This document shows positions 7,002 through 16,060 of a DNA stretch of 64,000 nucleotides, piece by piece; position 1 is the first letter of the stretch, and every line of letters begins with the position of its first letter. The stretch comes from JBHENC01 sp046262295 (GTDB lineage: Bacteria; Acidobacteriota; Blastocatellia; Pyrinomonadales; Pyrinomonadaceae), in NCBI GenBank assembly GCA_046262295.1, contig JBHENC010000002.1, positions 450,571 through 514,570 of the forward strand, written 5' to 3'. Below the pieces are notes generated by a model. The model did no database searches, was not told the DNA's origin, and worked only from the letters and a program-made list of their open reading frames with translations. The translations under genes were made by a program, and so were the position numbers.

Positions 7002-9458
7002 ATGTTGATTTGTAGACACAGACGCGCCCGCTTCGCTCTCGCGTTGATCGTGGCTTTCGCTTGCCAGCTTGCGCCCGCTTTCGCGCAAGAAGACAGGCTT
7101 GGTAGCAACGCGGATGCGCTGACGGTGCGCGATATTATGGCAGAGCCTTCGATTGCCGGGATGCGTCCCGAAGGCGAAAAAGTTTCGCCGGACGGTGCGC
7201 TCGCCGCTTTTTTGTGGAGCGAACGCGGACGCGAGCCCCGCGATCTGTACGTTGTGCGAACAAGCGGCAGCGAGCGTCCGAAGCTTTTAGTGCGCGCGGT
7301 GGATAAGCCGCAAGACGCGCGTTCGGATGCGACGACAACGACCGGCATAACGTCAACCACGCGCGATGAAGCGCGCACGGGCGGCGAGCGTAAGGAAGAG
7401 CGCGTGATGCAGCGTGATGCGGCGCAAACCGCGCGCGAGCAAACGGTCAGCGGCATCGAATGGTCGCCGGACTCAAAGCGACTGCTCTTTTCCAGAAACG
7501 GCGATCTATATATCGTCGGCATTAATGGTTCTTCGATTGTGCCGCGCCGTTTGACGCGCACTGTCGCGCCGGAAATCGCCGCACGCTGGCTCGCAGACAA
7601 TCAACGCATCCTTTATCAATCGGCGGGAAATCTCTACACGCTCGATGTTGATCATGCGTCGCTTGTGCAGCTAACGCGCGAAGGCAGCGGCGGCAATAGT
7701 AGTAGCGGCGGCGCACAACAGACAGGCGGGCAGGGAACGGTTAATAACGCTGCGACGATTACCGGCGCGCAGGTTTCGGATGACGGCACGCGCGTCGCTT
7801 ATGTCGTTTCCGACAATTCAAAGCAGCGCGCGATTTTTGTGCCGGACTATACGGGCGAATTCGTCACTGCGCCGACTGTGCGACGCGGCTGGACGGATCA
7901 GCGCGTGCAAATTATCGCCACCGACGGCGCACAGGAGCGCGCGACGTTAATCAAGCTTCCCGCTCCCGAAGGCGTCTCTTACATACGCGGCGTGCGTTGG
8001 ACACAGGACGACACGTCGCTCGTCGTTGATCGCATTGATCGTGATACCAAGCGCCGCCAGCTTTTTCTCGCCGCCGTTAATAGCAACGCAAACGCGCCCG
8101 CCAGTGAAACGGCTGCAACGCTCGTTGACGAAGAAACGGATGCGAAGTGGGTCGCGCCGCTCTCGCGCATCGTCGAACCGTCGCCGAAAAATGACGCGCT
8201 TCTTTTCGCTTCCGAACGCGACGGCTTCAATCACCTGTATCTCGCGCCGCTCAACGAAAAGAAGATCGGCAACACGGCGAACGCGCGCCGCTCCACGCCT
8301 TCTCAGAACAATGCGCCTTCAAACGTGCGCCAATTAACGCGCGGCAACTGGGAAGTGAACTGGGCGAGTTGGCTGCCCGACGGCGCGACGGTAGTCTATT
8401 CGTCAACCGAAGCGTCAACCGCCGAGCGTCACCTTTATGCGCTCGATACGCGAACCGGAAAAACAGAACGCCTGCCGACCGCGAGCGGCATGAACACAGA
8501 CCCGCAAGTTTCCAAAAACGGCGCAACGATTCTCTACGAGCATTCGGAGTGGAATGCGCCGAATGATCTTTATGCGCTGCGCCTGCCATCGAATTCCGAA
8601 GCCATCGGCAGCGCACCGCAAAGATTGACCGACACCGTGCCCGCGCGCTTCAAGCAAATTAACTGGGCACGCCCGCAGTTCGTCGAGTACACGGCCAAAG
8701 ACGGCAAGCCTGTGAAGGCGCGCATTTACACGCCGCCCGATTTCGATAAAACGAAAAAATATCCGGCAGTCGTTTTTGTTCACGGCGCGGGCTATTTGCA
8801 GAACGTCGTCAATGGTTGGAATAACTATTACCGCGAGGCGATGTTCAATCACATCTTAGCGCGGCTCGGCTACATCGTGCTGGATGTTGATTACAGAGGC
8901 TCGCTCGGTTACGGGCGCGAATGGCGCACGGATGTTTACGATTTTCTGGGCGGCCTCGATCTGCAAGACGAACTCGACGGTATTGATTACGTCGTCCAAA
9001 ACTACGCGGTTGATCCAAGGCGCGTAGGGATTTACGGCGGCTCTTACGGCGGCTTTATGGCGGAGATGGCGGCGATGCGCGCACCTGAAAAAATTGCGTG
9101 CGCGGCGGCGTTGCGTCCCGTCGCGGATTGGAAAAACTATTACGCTTCGTCGCCCGTTTACACAACGGAGCGGCTTGGTTTCCCTGACAAAAACCCGGAA
9201 GCCTATCGCCGCAGCTCGCCCGTTAGTTACGCGGACAAGCTGCAACGCCCGCTCCTGATCCTGCACGGCTTCGTGGACGACAACGTGTTTTTTCAAGACA
9301 GCGTGCAACTCGTCGAAAAGTTGATCGAACTCGGCAAGACGGAGTACTTCGACGTGATGTTTTATCCGAAAGAGAGTCACGGGTTCACGAAGCCTGAAAG
9401 CTGGACGGACGAGTACGCACGCATCCTGAAATTCTTCGACGCGCATCTGACGCGCTAA
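7002..9458 (+). CDS. Secreted S9-family prolyl oligopeptidase-like peptidase
   Basis: 818 residues. A signal peptide (about 1-28, ending PAFAQ) is followed by a beta-propeller with TolB/WD-like blades (EWSPDSKRLLF, RGVRWTQDDTSL) and a C-terminal alpha/beta hydrolase. Catalytic residues are visible as GGSYGG (Ser near 681), VDDNV (Asp near 759) and ESHGF (His near 793). Family enzymes (DPP-IV or acylaminoacyl-peptidase type) cleave short peptides after proline or similar residues in the periplasm. A Gly/Ser-rich insert occurs near residues 228-250. thiE follows after 24 bases and may be co-transcribed. Confidence 0.92.
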   Translation: MLICRHRRARFALALIVAFACQLAPAFAQEDRLGSNADALTVRDIMAEPSIAGMRPEGEKVSPDGALAAFLWSERGREPRDLYVVRTSGSERPKLLVRAVDKPQDARSDATTTTGITSTTRDEARTGGERKEERVMQRDAAQTAREQTVSGIEWSPDSKRLLFSRNGDLYIVGINGSSIVPRRLTRTVAPEIAARWLADNQRILYQSAGNLYTLDVDHASLVQLTREGSGGNSSSGGAQQTGGQGTVNNAATITGAQVSDDGTRVAYVVSDNSKQRAIFVPDYTGEFVTAPTVRRGWTDQRVQIIATDGAQERATLIKLPAPEGVSYIRGVRWTQDDTSLVVDRIDRDTKRRQLFLAAVNSNANAPASETAATLVDEETDAKWVAPLSRIVEPSPKNDALLFASERDGFNHLYLAPLNEKKIGNTANARRSTPSQNNAPSNVRQLTRGNWEVNWASWLPDGATVVYSSTEASTAERHLYALDTRTGKTERLPTASGMNTDPQVSKNGATILYEHSEWNAPNDLYALRLPSNSEAIGSAPQRLTDTVPARFKQINWARPQFVEYTAKDGKPVKARIYTPPDFDKTKKYPAVVFVHGAGYLQNVVNGWNNYYREAMFNHILARLGYIVLDVDYRGSLGYGREWRTDVYDFLGGLDLQDELDGIDYVVQNYAVDPRRVGIYGGSYGGFMAEMAAMRAPEKIACAAALRPVADWKNYYASSPVYTTERLGFPDKNPEAYRRSSPVSYADKLQRPLLILHGFVDDNVFFQDSVQLVEKLIELGKTEYFDVMFYPKESHGFTKPESWTDEYARILKFFDAHLTR

Positions 9459-9482
9459 CGTGCGGGAAGCCGAAACAAAAAC

Positions 9483-10106
9483 TTGCATCTTCAACTGCCG
9501 AAGCTTTACCCGATCACGGACAGACGGCTTTCCGGCCTGTCGCACGCCGAACAACTCGGGCAACTCTGTGTGGGCGGCGCAACCTTCGTGCAACTCCGCG
9601 AAAAGCATCTCGCGCCGAAAGATTTTTATACGGAAGCCGAGGCTGCTTTGCGTGTAGCGCGCGAGCGTGGCGTGCGCGTCATCATCAACGACCGTGTTGA
9701 CATCGCGCTCGCGCTCGGAGCCGACGGCGTGCATCTCGGGCAGGACGATCTGCCGCCGGAAGTCGCCCGCCGCATTTTGGGCGAACGCGCCATCATCGGT
9801 TTCTCCACGCATAATCTGGAACAAGCGCGCGAGGCCTTGCGCCTGCCCGTTGACTACATCGCCATCGGCCCGGTCTTCGCCACCGCGTCGAAAGAAAATC
9901 CCGATCCGATTGTCGGCCTCAAGCTATTAAGGGACGTGCGCGCCCTCACCGGAACTATGCCGCTCGTCGCCATCGGCGGCATCACACGCGAAAATGCTCC
10001 TGCCGTGCTCAAGGCCGGAGCGGATGCCGTCGCCGTCATCAGTCTGCTCCTCGCCGAACCCGCGCAAATCACCGCGCGAACCGGCGAACTGCTTAACACG
10101 CTTTAG
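9483..10106 (+). CDS. thiE: Thiamine-phosphate synthase
   Basis: 207 residues, a TIM barrel. Motifs: YPITDRR near the N-terminus, FVQLREKHL (pyrophosphate binding), INDRVDIALALGADGVHLGQDD, GFSTHNLEQA, YIAIGPVFATASKENPDP and AIGGITREN. It joins HMP-pyrophosphate and thiazole phosphate to form thiamine phosphate. The start is TTG at 9483; a GTG at 9460 is out of frame. No other thiamine genes are adjacent, so the upstream peptidase link may be positional only. Confidence 0.93.
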   Translation: MHLQLPKLYPITDRRLSGLSHAEQLGQLCVGGATFVQLREKHLAPKDFYTEAEAALRVARERGVRVIINDRVDIALALGADGVHLGQDDLPPEVARRILGERAIIGFSTHNLEQAREALRLPVDYIAIGPVFATASKENPDPIVGLKLLRDVRALTGTMPLVAIGGITRENAPAVLKAGADAVAVISLLLAEPAQITARTGELLNTL

Positions 10107-10184
10107 TTTACAGCTTTACAAAAGTTGCAAAACGAATTTTACTTGCGTTTGTCATAGTTTTACGCAACAATGAAATGTGATTTT

Positions 10185-10219
10185 GCCGGAGTCGGGGCAA
10201 TTGCCCGTCCCGCTCCGGC
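10185..10219 (+). promoter_or_regulatory. GC-rich hairpin between thiE and pilT
   Basis: GCCGGAG (10185-10191) pairs with CTCCGGC (10213-10219) with further internal CGGG/CCCG pairing. No long U-tract follows, so it may be a leader structure of pilT or a weak terminator of thiE. Confidence 0.45.
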
Positions 10220-10315
10220 GAAATTTGTCGTTCGCCTAACCTTTTAAGAGTCCGCGAGAATCGCGCCCGCCTGCTACCAGCGGCCACAAACCCGAAAACG
10301 GAGTGTCCTTCCATC

Positions 10316-11494
10316 GTGAGCTTCTTCGATTTGCCGCCCGTCATCGAGCGTATGCTGCTCGTCTCCGATAAAATCTCCGATCTCAACTTCTCCGTCGGCC
10401 AGACGCCGCAGGTTGAAATCAACGGCAAGCTGACATCCGTGCAGCCGCTCGGCTTGCAAAAGTTGTCGCCGTATCAAACGGAGATCATCGCCATGACCGT
10501 GATGCACGGCAATCCGGACGCCGCCGAACGCCTTGTGCAAACGGGCACGGCGGATTTGAGTTACAGCCTGCCGTCGCGTATGCGTTTTCGCGTCAACATC
10601 TTTCAGCAGCGCGGCACGTATTCGATAGTGATGCGCGTTATCCCGACCGACGTGCCTTCGATTAAATCGCTCGGCATTCCGCCGCAGCTTGCCGAAATCG
10701 CCGAACTGCGCAACGGCATGGTGCTTTTGACAGGCCCGACCGGATCAGGCAAAAGCTCTACGCTCGCGGCCATCATTGATATCATCAACGAAACGAAAAA
10801 CTATCACGTCGTGACCATCGAAGACCCTATTGAATTTCTGCACGCTCACAAAAGTTCCACCATCAATCAACGCGAAGTCGGCTCGGACACGAGAGATTTT
10901 CCGTCGGCGCTTCGTGCCGCTTTGCGACAGGCTCCGAAAGTGATTCTCATCGGCGAAATGCGCGATCAGGAAACAACCGAAATCGCGCTCGAAGCCGCCG
11001 AGACAGGCCACCTCGTGCTCTCGACCTTGCACACGATTGACGCCGCCAAGACCGTTGACCGCATTATTGGTTTGTATCCGAAGAATGACGAATACGTGAT
11101 TCGCACGCGGCTCGCGCAGACGTTTCGCTACATCGTTTCGCAGCGTTTGATTCCGCGCGCGGACGGACGCGGGCGCATCGCGGCGGTCGAGATTCTGCGC
11201 TCCAGCCCGCGCACACGCGAGTACATAGAAGCGGGCGAGGCCGAAGGCAAGTCGCTGCTCGACGCGATGCGCGACGGCCAGCTCGAAGGAATGCAGGACT
11301 TCGATTCCGTGATTCAAGATTTGATTAACCGCAAAATCATTACCACCGAAGACGGCTTGAGCTTTGCCACCAACCCGCACAATCTGATTCTGGCGCTCAA
11401 GGGACTCTCTTCATCGGAGGACTTTATACAAGCTGCAACGACTTCGCCCAAAACATCTTCCGGCTTCGGTTCGATGCTCAACATGATCGAGTAG
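10316..11494 (+). CDS. pilT: Type IV pilus retraction ATPase PilT-like
   Basis: 392 residues. N-terminal PAS-like domain (SDLNFSVGQTPQV), Walker A GPTGSGKS (140-147), Asp box (VVTIEDPIEFLH), Walker B/His box (KVILIGEMRDQETTEIALEAA; TGHLVLSTLHT) and the C-terminal arm. PilT hexamers depolymerise the pilus and drive twitching. The GTG start at 10316 gives an N-terminus aligned with the family. Ser-rich C-terminal extension after about residue 370 is longer than in classical PilT and resembles PilU-like members, so PilT versus PilU is not settled. The next gene, a zinc-ribbon pseudo-receiver protein, may regulate motility. Confidence 0.9.
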   Translation: MSFFDLPPVIERMLLVSDKISDLNFSVGQTPQVEINGKLTSVQPLGLQKLSPYQTEIIAMTVMHGNPDAAERLVQTGTADLSYSLPSRMRFRVNIFQQRGTYSIVMRVIPTDVPSIKSLGIPPQLAEIAELRNGMVLLTGPTGSGKSSTLAAIIDIINETKNYHVVTIEDPIEFLHAHKSSTINQREVGSDTRDFPSALRAALRQAPKVILIGEMRDQETTEIALEAAETGHLVLSTLHTIDAAKTVDRIIGLYPKNDEYVIRTRLAQTFRYIVSQRLIPRADGRGRIAAVEILRSSPRTREYIEAGEAEGKSLLDAMRDGQLEGMQDFDSVIQDLINRKIITTEDGLSFATNPHNLILALKGLSSSEDFIQAATTSPKTSSGFGSMLNMIE

Positions 11495-11586
11495 TTATCA
11501 TGTGAAAGACGAAACGAGTGCGGGCGCGATGAGTCTTGAATCTCCTGCTCGCGGATGCCCGCTACGATGCGATTGAATTGACGCTT

Positions 11587-12408
11587 ATGACCATCCACTG
11601 TTCCAACTGCGCGACGCGCCTACAACTTGACGACACGAAAATCCCTGCGCGCCGGTTCACCATCAAGTGCCCGAAGTGCCAGACTCCCATCAGCGCGCAG
11701 CCGCCCGCGTACACCACGCAAGTTTCCGGCGGGCACGCGATGAGCTGCAACGGTGACGGGCGCGAAGCACATGAGCCTTCGCGGTTCGAGACGGCGACAC
11801 CTGCGCCTGTTTATGAAGTTGATAACGGGAAGACAACCGAACCGGCGGGCAACAGCGGCAGCAATGATGGCGGCGGCGCGGCAACCTCCGAGACAAGCGA
11901 ACTGGTGCGCTTGCTCGCGGCTTTATTGCAACGCGGCGTGCCCGCGCAAGAGACCCAACGCAACTCTTCGCGTCTCGCATGGGAACGCCGCCGCGCGCTT
12001 GTCTGCGTCGCCGGAAACTTGCGCGAAGCCGTAGCGGGTTCTTTAGCGGAACACGATTACCAGACGTTCGTCGCAGATGATCTCACGCAGGCGCTCGAGC
12101 GAATGCGTGAGGAACGTATGCACGTGGTGATTCTCGACCCGGATTTCGATCCGGTCGAGCAGGGCGCGGCCTTTATTAGCCGGGAGGTGAGCGTGTTGCG
12201 TCCGGCGGAGAGACGCCGTTTGTTCTTCGTCCGCCTGCACGCTTCGGCGCGCACGGGCGACACACACGCCGCCTTTATCCACAATGTCAATCTGGTCGTC
12301 AATCCGGCGGACATCGAAAAACTTCCGCGCGCGATGGAACGCGCCATGCGCGATTACAATGATCTTTATAGCGAGTTCCATCGCGCCATCAACGTCGCCG
12401 CGATATAG
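11587..12408 (+). CDS. MJ0042-type zinc-ribbon protein with receiver-like C-terminus
   Basis: 273 residues from the ATG at 11587. The N-terminus is a CxxC...CxxC zinc ribbon (CSNC at about 4-7, CPKC near 29-32), as in MJ0042 domains. A Gly/Ser/Thr-rich linker (about 60-110) leads to a domain resembling a response-regulator receiver (RRALVCVAGNLREAVAGSL, then VVILDPDFDP), in which the usual acidic pocket is not clearly intact. Zinc-ribbon plus receiver-like proteins are common in motile Deltaproteobacteria and Acidobacteria. It directly follows pilT, so a role in pilus control or polarity is plausible (inference). A TTG at 11536 would add 17 residues. Confidence 0.62.
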   Translation: MTIHCSNCATRLQLDDTKIPARRFTIKCPKCQTPISAQPPAYTTQVSGGHAMSCNGDGREAHEPSRFETATPAPVYEVDNGKTTEPAGNSGSNDGGGAATSETSELVRLLAALLQRGVPAQETQRNSSRLAWERRRALVCVAGNLREAVAGSLAEHDYQTFVADDLTQALERMREERMHVVILDPDFDPVEQGAAFISREVSVLRPAERRRLFFVRLHASARTGDTHAAFIHNVNLVVNPADIEKLPRAMERAMRDYNDLYSEFHRAINVAAI

Positions 12409-12430
12409 CGCGAATCATTGGTCATTTCTT

Positions 12431-12476
12431 AAACATAAAGCCGGTTAACTCAAATGAGTTAACCGGCTTTATGTTT
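12431..12476. terminator. 21-bp perfect bidirectional terminator
   Basis: Arms at 12431-12451 and 12456-12476 are perfectly complementary over 21 bases around an AAAT loop; outer A/T-rich ends give U-tracts on both strands. It separates the convergent zinc-ribbon gene and the minus-strand ATPase gene. Confidence 0.9.
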
Positions 12477-12514
12477 ATCACTTTAAGAAAACGGTGCGTG
12501 AATCCGAATGCGCT

Positions 12515-13603
12515 TCAGGCGCGTTTGAGATTACGCGCGGCCTGCGTTTTCGGCGTCGCGTCAGTTGTAACGGATTCGCCTTTAGCTGTTTCTTTGTTAG
12601 CCCTATCGCCGCCCTGCGTTTTTTCGACGCGCGCCGTGATGCGCCGGTCAAGGTCGGCGATCTGTTCGGGCGTCAGGCGATAGATGTTCGGCTGGCTGTG
12701 GTAAAGCTTTGCGCCGGTGACGATGTCCGCCGTCTTGAACCCTAAGCCTTCGGCTTTGGCGATCAATTCCTGAACAGTCATCGGCGGCGGCACGAGGCTC
12801 AGCGGCGAAGGCTTTTCTTCGAGCGTTTCGGGAACGGCCTGCGGGCGCGGCGCAGTCATCGGCAGATCGTTTCCGGCTTCGCGCGTCATATGATCCAGAA
12901 AATCTTTGAACGTCACTTCGCCCGTCATCTCAAAGCCGACTTCAAACGCCTGGCTGTTGCTCTTGACGATCTGAAAGACGCGCGTGATTTCGCCTTCGCG
13001 TTCCTGCAAGGAAACTTCAACCATGATGTCAACGAAATATTCGAGGCCGCTCGCCGTCATCGGCAGCACGCGCCCGATCTCGTTGTCTTCCTTCGCCTCT
13101 TTGCCCTTGGCCGGAATCTGGTCAACGATCACGACGGATTTGCCGCTTTCTATGCACAGCTTGCGCAGCACGTTCTGCAACACCATTTGATCCGCCGCAA
13201 GTTCTTCGGCGTTCGGCTGCGCCAGATGGTCATTCGTGCGTTCGCGCACCGCCGAGACCATCTCGCTATGCTTCGCGCTGAAATACGACGCCCACGAATC
13301 GAGCGCGAAGCAGCCGTAGTTCTGCTCGCGTCCTTCGCCCGTCAAAGCCCACTCGATGAAATCCGGCAACTCATCCGGGTGTTCGATTTCGAGGCCGTCG
13401 AAAAGAGTTCCGACGCCTTTTAAGAGACGCGACTTGCGTTCCACGTCGAAGATGCAGAGGCGGCCTAAGCCTGCTTCGGCCATGCTGCGTATGAAATGGC
13501 TTTTGCCGACGCCTGCGCCGCCGCGCACAGCCATCACCAGCCGCTGCTGTCTGGGACGACGGCTCAGCGGATTGATTTTCGGTTTCGTTGGAGTGGTATT
13601 CAT
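12515..13603 (-). CDS. AAA/RecA-like ATPase, Sak4-type phage nucleotide-binding protein
   Basis: 362 residues. P-loop GGAGVGKS (28-35), a Walker B-like strand (CFALDSW near 98-104) and a conserved VVIVDQIP strand give a compact RecA core over about residues 20-240, matching AAA_24/Sak4-type proteins. Those are normally phage single-strand annealing or recombination ATPases. The C-terminal 120 residues are Pro/Lys/Thr-rich with a helical segment (LIAKAEGLGFKTADIV). Start ATG at 13603 has GAGGTG upstream. No phage gene is nearby, so it is either a domesticated phage recombinase or a cellular paralogue. The gene ends at the 21-bp terminator. Confidence 0.66.
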   Translation of the reverse strand: MNTTPTKPKINPLSRRPRQQRLVMAVRGGAGVGKSHFIRSMAEAGLGRLCIFDVERKSRLLKGVGTLFDGLEIEHPDELPDFIEWALTGEGREQNYGCFALDSWASYFSAKHSEMVSAVRERTNDHLAQPNAEELAADQMVLQNVLRKLCIESGKSVVIVDQIPAKGKEAKEDNEIGRVLPMTASGLEYFVDIMVEVSLQEREGEITRVFQIVKSNSQAFEVGFEMTGEVTFKDFLDHMTREAGNDLPMTAPRPQAVPETLEEKPSPLSLVPPPMTVQELIAKAEGLGFKTADIVTGAKLYHSQPNIYRLTPEQIADLDRRITARVEKTQGGDRANKETAKGESVTTDATPKTQAARNLKRA

Positions 13604-13786
13604 AACTTTTCACCTCGCTCGTCAAAGCAAATTTTAGGGGGCGCAAACCTCGCGTGTCACAAAAACAAAAAGGAGTGTAACACGTTTGGGACGAAAGTAA
13701 AACAAAATTTCACAGATGAAACACAATGGAAAGTGAAACGCAACGGAAAGTTTTGACCTGACACTTTCTCGGTTTTGACGGGCGTT

Positions 13787-14746
13787 CTAAACGTAAGCCG
13801 GGTCTGGTTCGGCGTTCAGCGTACTGAGGCGGTCGAGGATCACGCCTTCGCGTAGCGCCCAATCACAGGTGCGTAAGCGGTTGATGCCGAGAGCGCGCAT
13901 TGCGCCTTCGAGGATTTGGCCGCCCGCGACGACGATCTCCGAACGCTGCGGACTGATGCCGCGCACGTTGCGCCGCTCCGTGCCATCCATACGCGCGATG
14001 CGTTCGTTGAACTGCTCAAGCTTACTCAACACGATCTCCGCGCCGGACTCCTGCGCATCTCTCGGTTTCGCGTTTGGGTCGCGCAAACGTAGCACCTCGC
14101 CGATGGAGATAATCGAGCCGGATGTGCCGGTCGCTTCCTGCCAGCTAAGGCGGCGCAACTCGCGCGCGGGATGTTCGAGCACATTGCTGATCTCATCCCT
14201 AATGTCGCGCAACTCTTTCGGCTTGACCGGGTCTGAAAAAATAAATTTCTCGGTGAGACCGACTGCGCCGAGCTTGACGGAAAAGAGCGCGACGGGCGTT
14301 TTATCCCGCACCAGCGAAAACTCCGTCGAGCCGCCGCCGATGTCTATGTTGATGAGCGACACTGCACGCTTCGCGCAATTCGTGGCGGCGGCAACGCCGA
14401 TCAATCGCGCCTCTTCGATACCGTTGAGAACTTCGACGCGCACGCCCGTTTGTCGCTCGATCTCGAAAACAAATTCGGCAGCGTTGTCCGCTTCACGCAC
14501 GGAAGCGGTAGCGATGGCGACAAGACTGTGTGCCTCGTGCGCTTCGGCAATCAAGCGAAAGCGTTTGATACATTCGGCGGCGCGCGTAATGGCGGCGGGC
14601 GCGAGATGTCCGTCGCGCAAGGTGTCGTGGCCGAGACGCACGGCCTCTTTTTCGCGTGCGAGCATGATGAAATTGTCATCTGCTTTCGCGTCCATGACGA
14701 CAAGCTTGATCGAGTTGGAACCGATATCAATCGCGGCAATTCTCAA
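13787..14746 (-). CDS. Ppx/GppA-family exopolyphosphatase
   Basis: 319 residues, actin-like ATPase fold. Phosphate-1 loop at the N-terminus (AAIDIGSNSIKLVV) and phosphate-2 loop (NIDIGGGSTEFSL), with IATASVREA between them. It would remove terminal phosphates from polyphosphate and/or pppGpp. The length fits short Ppx2-type proteins without the C-terminal HD domain. The start is TTG with an AAGGAA site. A class I PPK2 lies at 21.2 kb; together they suggest active polyphosphate turnover. Confidence 0.88.
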   Translation of the reverse strand: MRIAAIDIGSNSIKLVVMDAKADDNFIMLAREKEAVRLGHDTLRDGHLAPAAITRAAECIKRFRLIAEAHEAHSLVAIATASVREADNAAEFVFEIERQTGVRVEVLNGIEEARLIGVAAATNCAKRAVSLINIDIGGGSTEFSLVRDKTPVALFSVKLGAVGLTEKFIFSDPVKPKELRDIRDEISNVLEHPARELRRLSWQEATGTSGSIISIGEVLRLRDPNAKPRDAQESGAEIVLSKLEQFNERIARMDGTERRNVRGISPQRSEIVVAGGQILEGAMRALGINRLRTCDWALREGVILDRLSTLNAEPDPAYV

Positions 14747-14918
14747 TGTTAAATCATTCCTTTCGCGCGTCCGCAGATTACTCGCAAGTGTCTAGCGTCT
14801 AGCATTATCCATCCACTGCTGCCTTTTACCATAAGGGATACACTGCTGGCTGGCTGGGTTGTCTTAGGCGCTAACCGATCAACTTTCACATACGTTTGTG
14901 ATAGCGACTTTTCATGTT

Positions 14919-16028
14919 TCACGGGTGTGCGCCATTAAGCTCCTTACACCGATTTGTCAGGCGGCAATAATTGCTTAGCTGAGACTTGACGAACGGCAAT
15001 GTATGCTCTGCGATCAGCGCAGCACCGGCTTCAGTCGGATGACCGTCGCCTTTAATAATATACTTATCCGGATCGCTACTCATCCGCTGCCTCAAGATAT
15101 CCGACGGGTCGGAGAAGGGAACGCCGAGGCCGGAAAATAGTGGCTCCGCATCAGCCATAAATGCTTCCGTCGGCTCTAATGAGTCCGCATAAGGCGGGGT
15201 ATGGCAGCCTGTCGTGGCGATAAGTAAACGTACATTTCGTTCCTCACACCATGTAGCAAGGCGCTGGAAAAGCGCCTTGCCGAGCGCCCTCCCGTGCCGG
15301 GCACTTTCAACGCTGCGCTCAGAACCGGGCCTCGGTGATACGGATATTTGCGTCGGGCTAAACCCCTTTTTTGAAATGAGCACGGCTTGGTTGCGCGCTA
15401 GTTGCACTAAGTGCGAGTGTTCCAGCAGCCACTGGTATCCATGCAGGCCGTTCACTAAAACTTTTAATCTGTTACTTGGCATGACTGCGCGGGTAAGCCT
15501 GGCGTCCGGGAGGCTGAAATTCCATAGCGGACTTCGCAGCGCCCTGCCCACGTCATCAGTATTGAGAAACACCAAAATGATGTCAGGTGCGATCTCTTCA
15601 CCAAAATCTTCAACAAAGGCTACGTAATCACCTGCCCCCCAACCGCCTACGGCGGCGTTAAGCAAAGAAAACACCCCGCGACCGTATTCCTTATCGAGAC
15701 TCGTCTGTAAAAGGTTCACATACGTGTCTCTCTGATCCAGTAGATACCCGAAAGTATAAGAATCTCCTAACACCAGTACTTTAACTGAAGCCTTCGGCGC
15801 AGGCGCTCGCAGGTGAGGTGCGGTAAAGCTGTAATGTACTACGCGCGCCCCGTATTGATGTCGCGCTCCTCCTGCCGATTTATTAACAATGAGTCCGCGT
15901 TCAGTCTGCTCGCCCCACGAGCCGCTGAGGTCTTGAGGCTTTAACGCTGAAACAATGAGTTCCGCGAAGAGCAGGGAAACCGTCAGCGAAATGCACAGCA
16001 GTAGAATCTTTTGAGCCAGTTTCTTCAT
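14919..16028 (-). CDS. Membrane-anchored SGNH/GDSL hydrolase-like protein
   Basis: 369 residues. An N-terminal signal anchor (about 8-27) precedes an SGNH fold: block I VLGDSYTFG (Ser90), an AVGGWGAGDY segment around block II, an FLNTDD segment in the place of block III, and the catalytic Asp/His motif GDGHPT (Asp328, His330). Family members are esterases or acyl/acetyl-hydrolases of carbohydrates, lipids or cell envelope. It ends about 100 bases from nothing obvious on the left and starts 32 bases after the thymidylate-kinase-like pair, in the same direction, so it may share their operon. GC content looks lower than that of the flanking genes. Substrate unknown. Confidence 0.74.
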   Translation of the reverse strand: MKKLAQKILLLCISLTVSLLFAELIVSALKPQDLSGSWGEQTERGLIVNKSAGGARHQYGARVVHYSFTAPHLRAPAPKASVKVLVLGDSYTFGYLLDQRDTYVNLLQTSLDKEYGRGVFSLLNAAVGGWGAGDYVAFVEDFGEEIAPDIILVFLNTDDVGRALRSPLWNFSLPDARLTRAVMPSNRLKVLVNGLHGYQWLLEHSHLVQLARNQAVLISKKGFSPTQISVSPRPGSERSVESARHGRALGKALFQRLATWCEERNVRLLIATTGCHTPPYADSLEPTEAFMADAEPLFSGLGVPFSDPSDILRQRMSSDPDKYIIKGDGHPTEAGAALIAEHTLPFVKSQLSNYCRLTNRCKELNGAHP

Positions 16029-16060
16029 CAGGCTGATTTGAATGAACGCCTGACAAATGT

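Noticed and set aside
12515..13603. Prophage remnant
   Set aside because: Only one phage-like gene; no integrase, capsid, portal or terminase is nearby.
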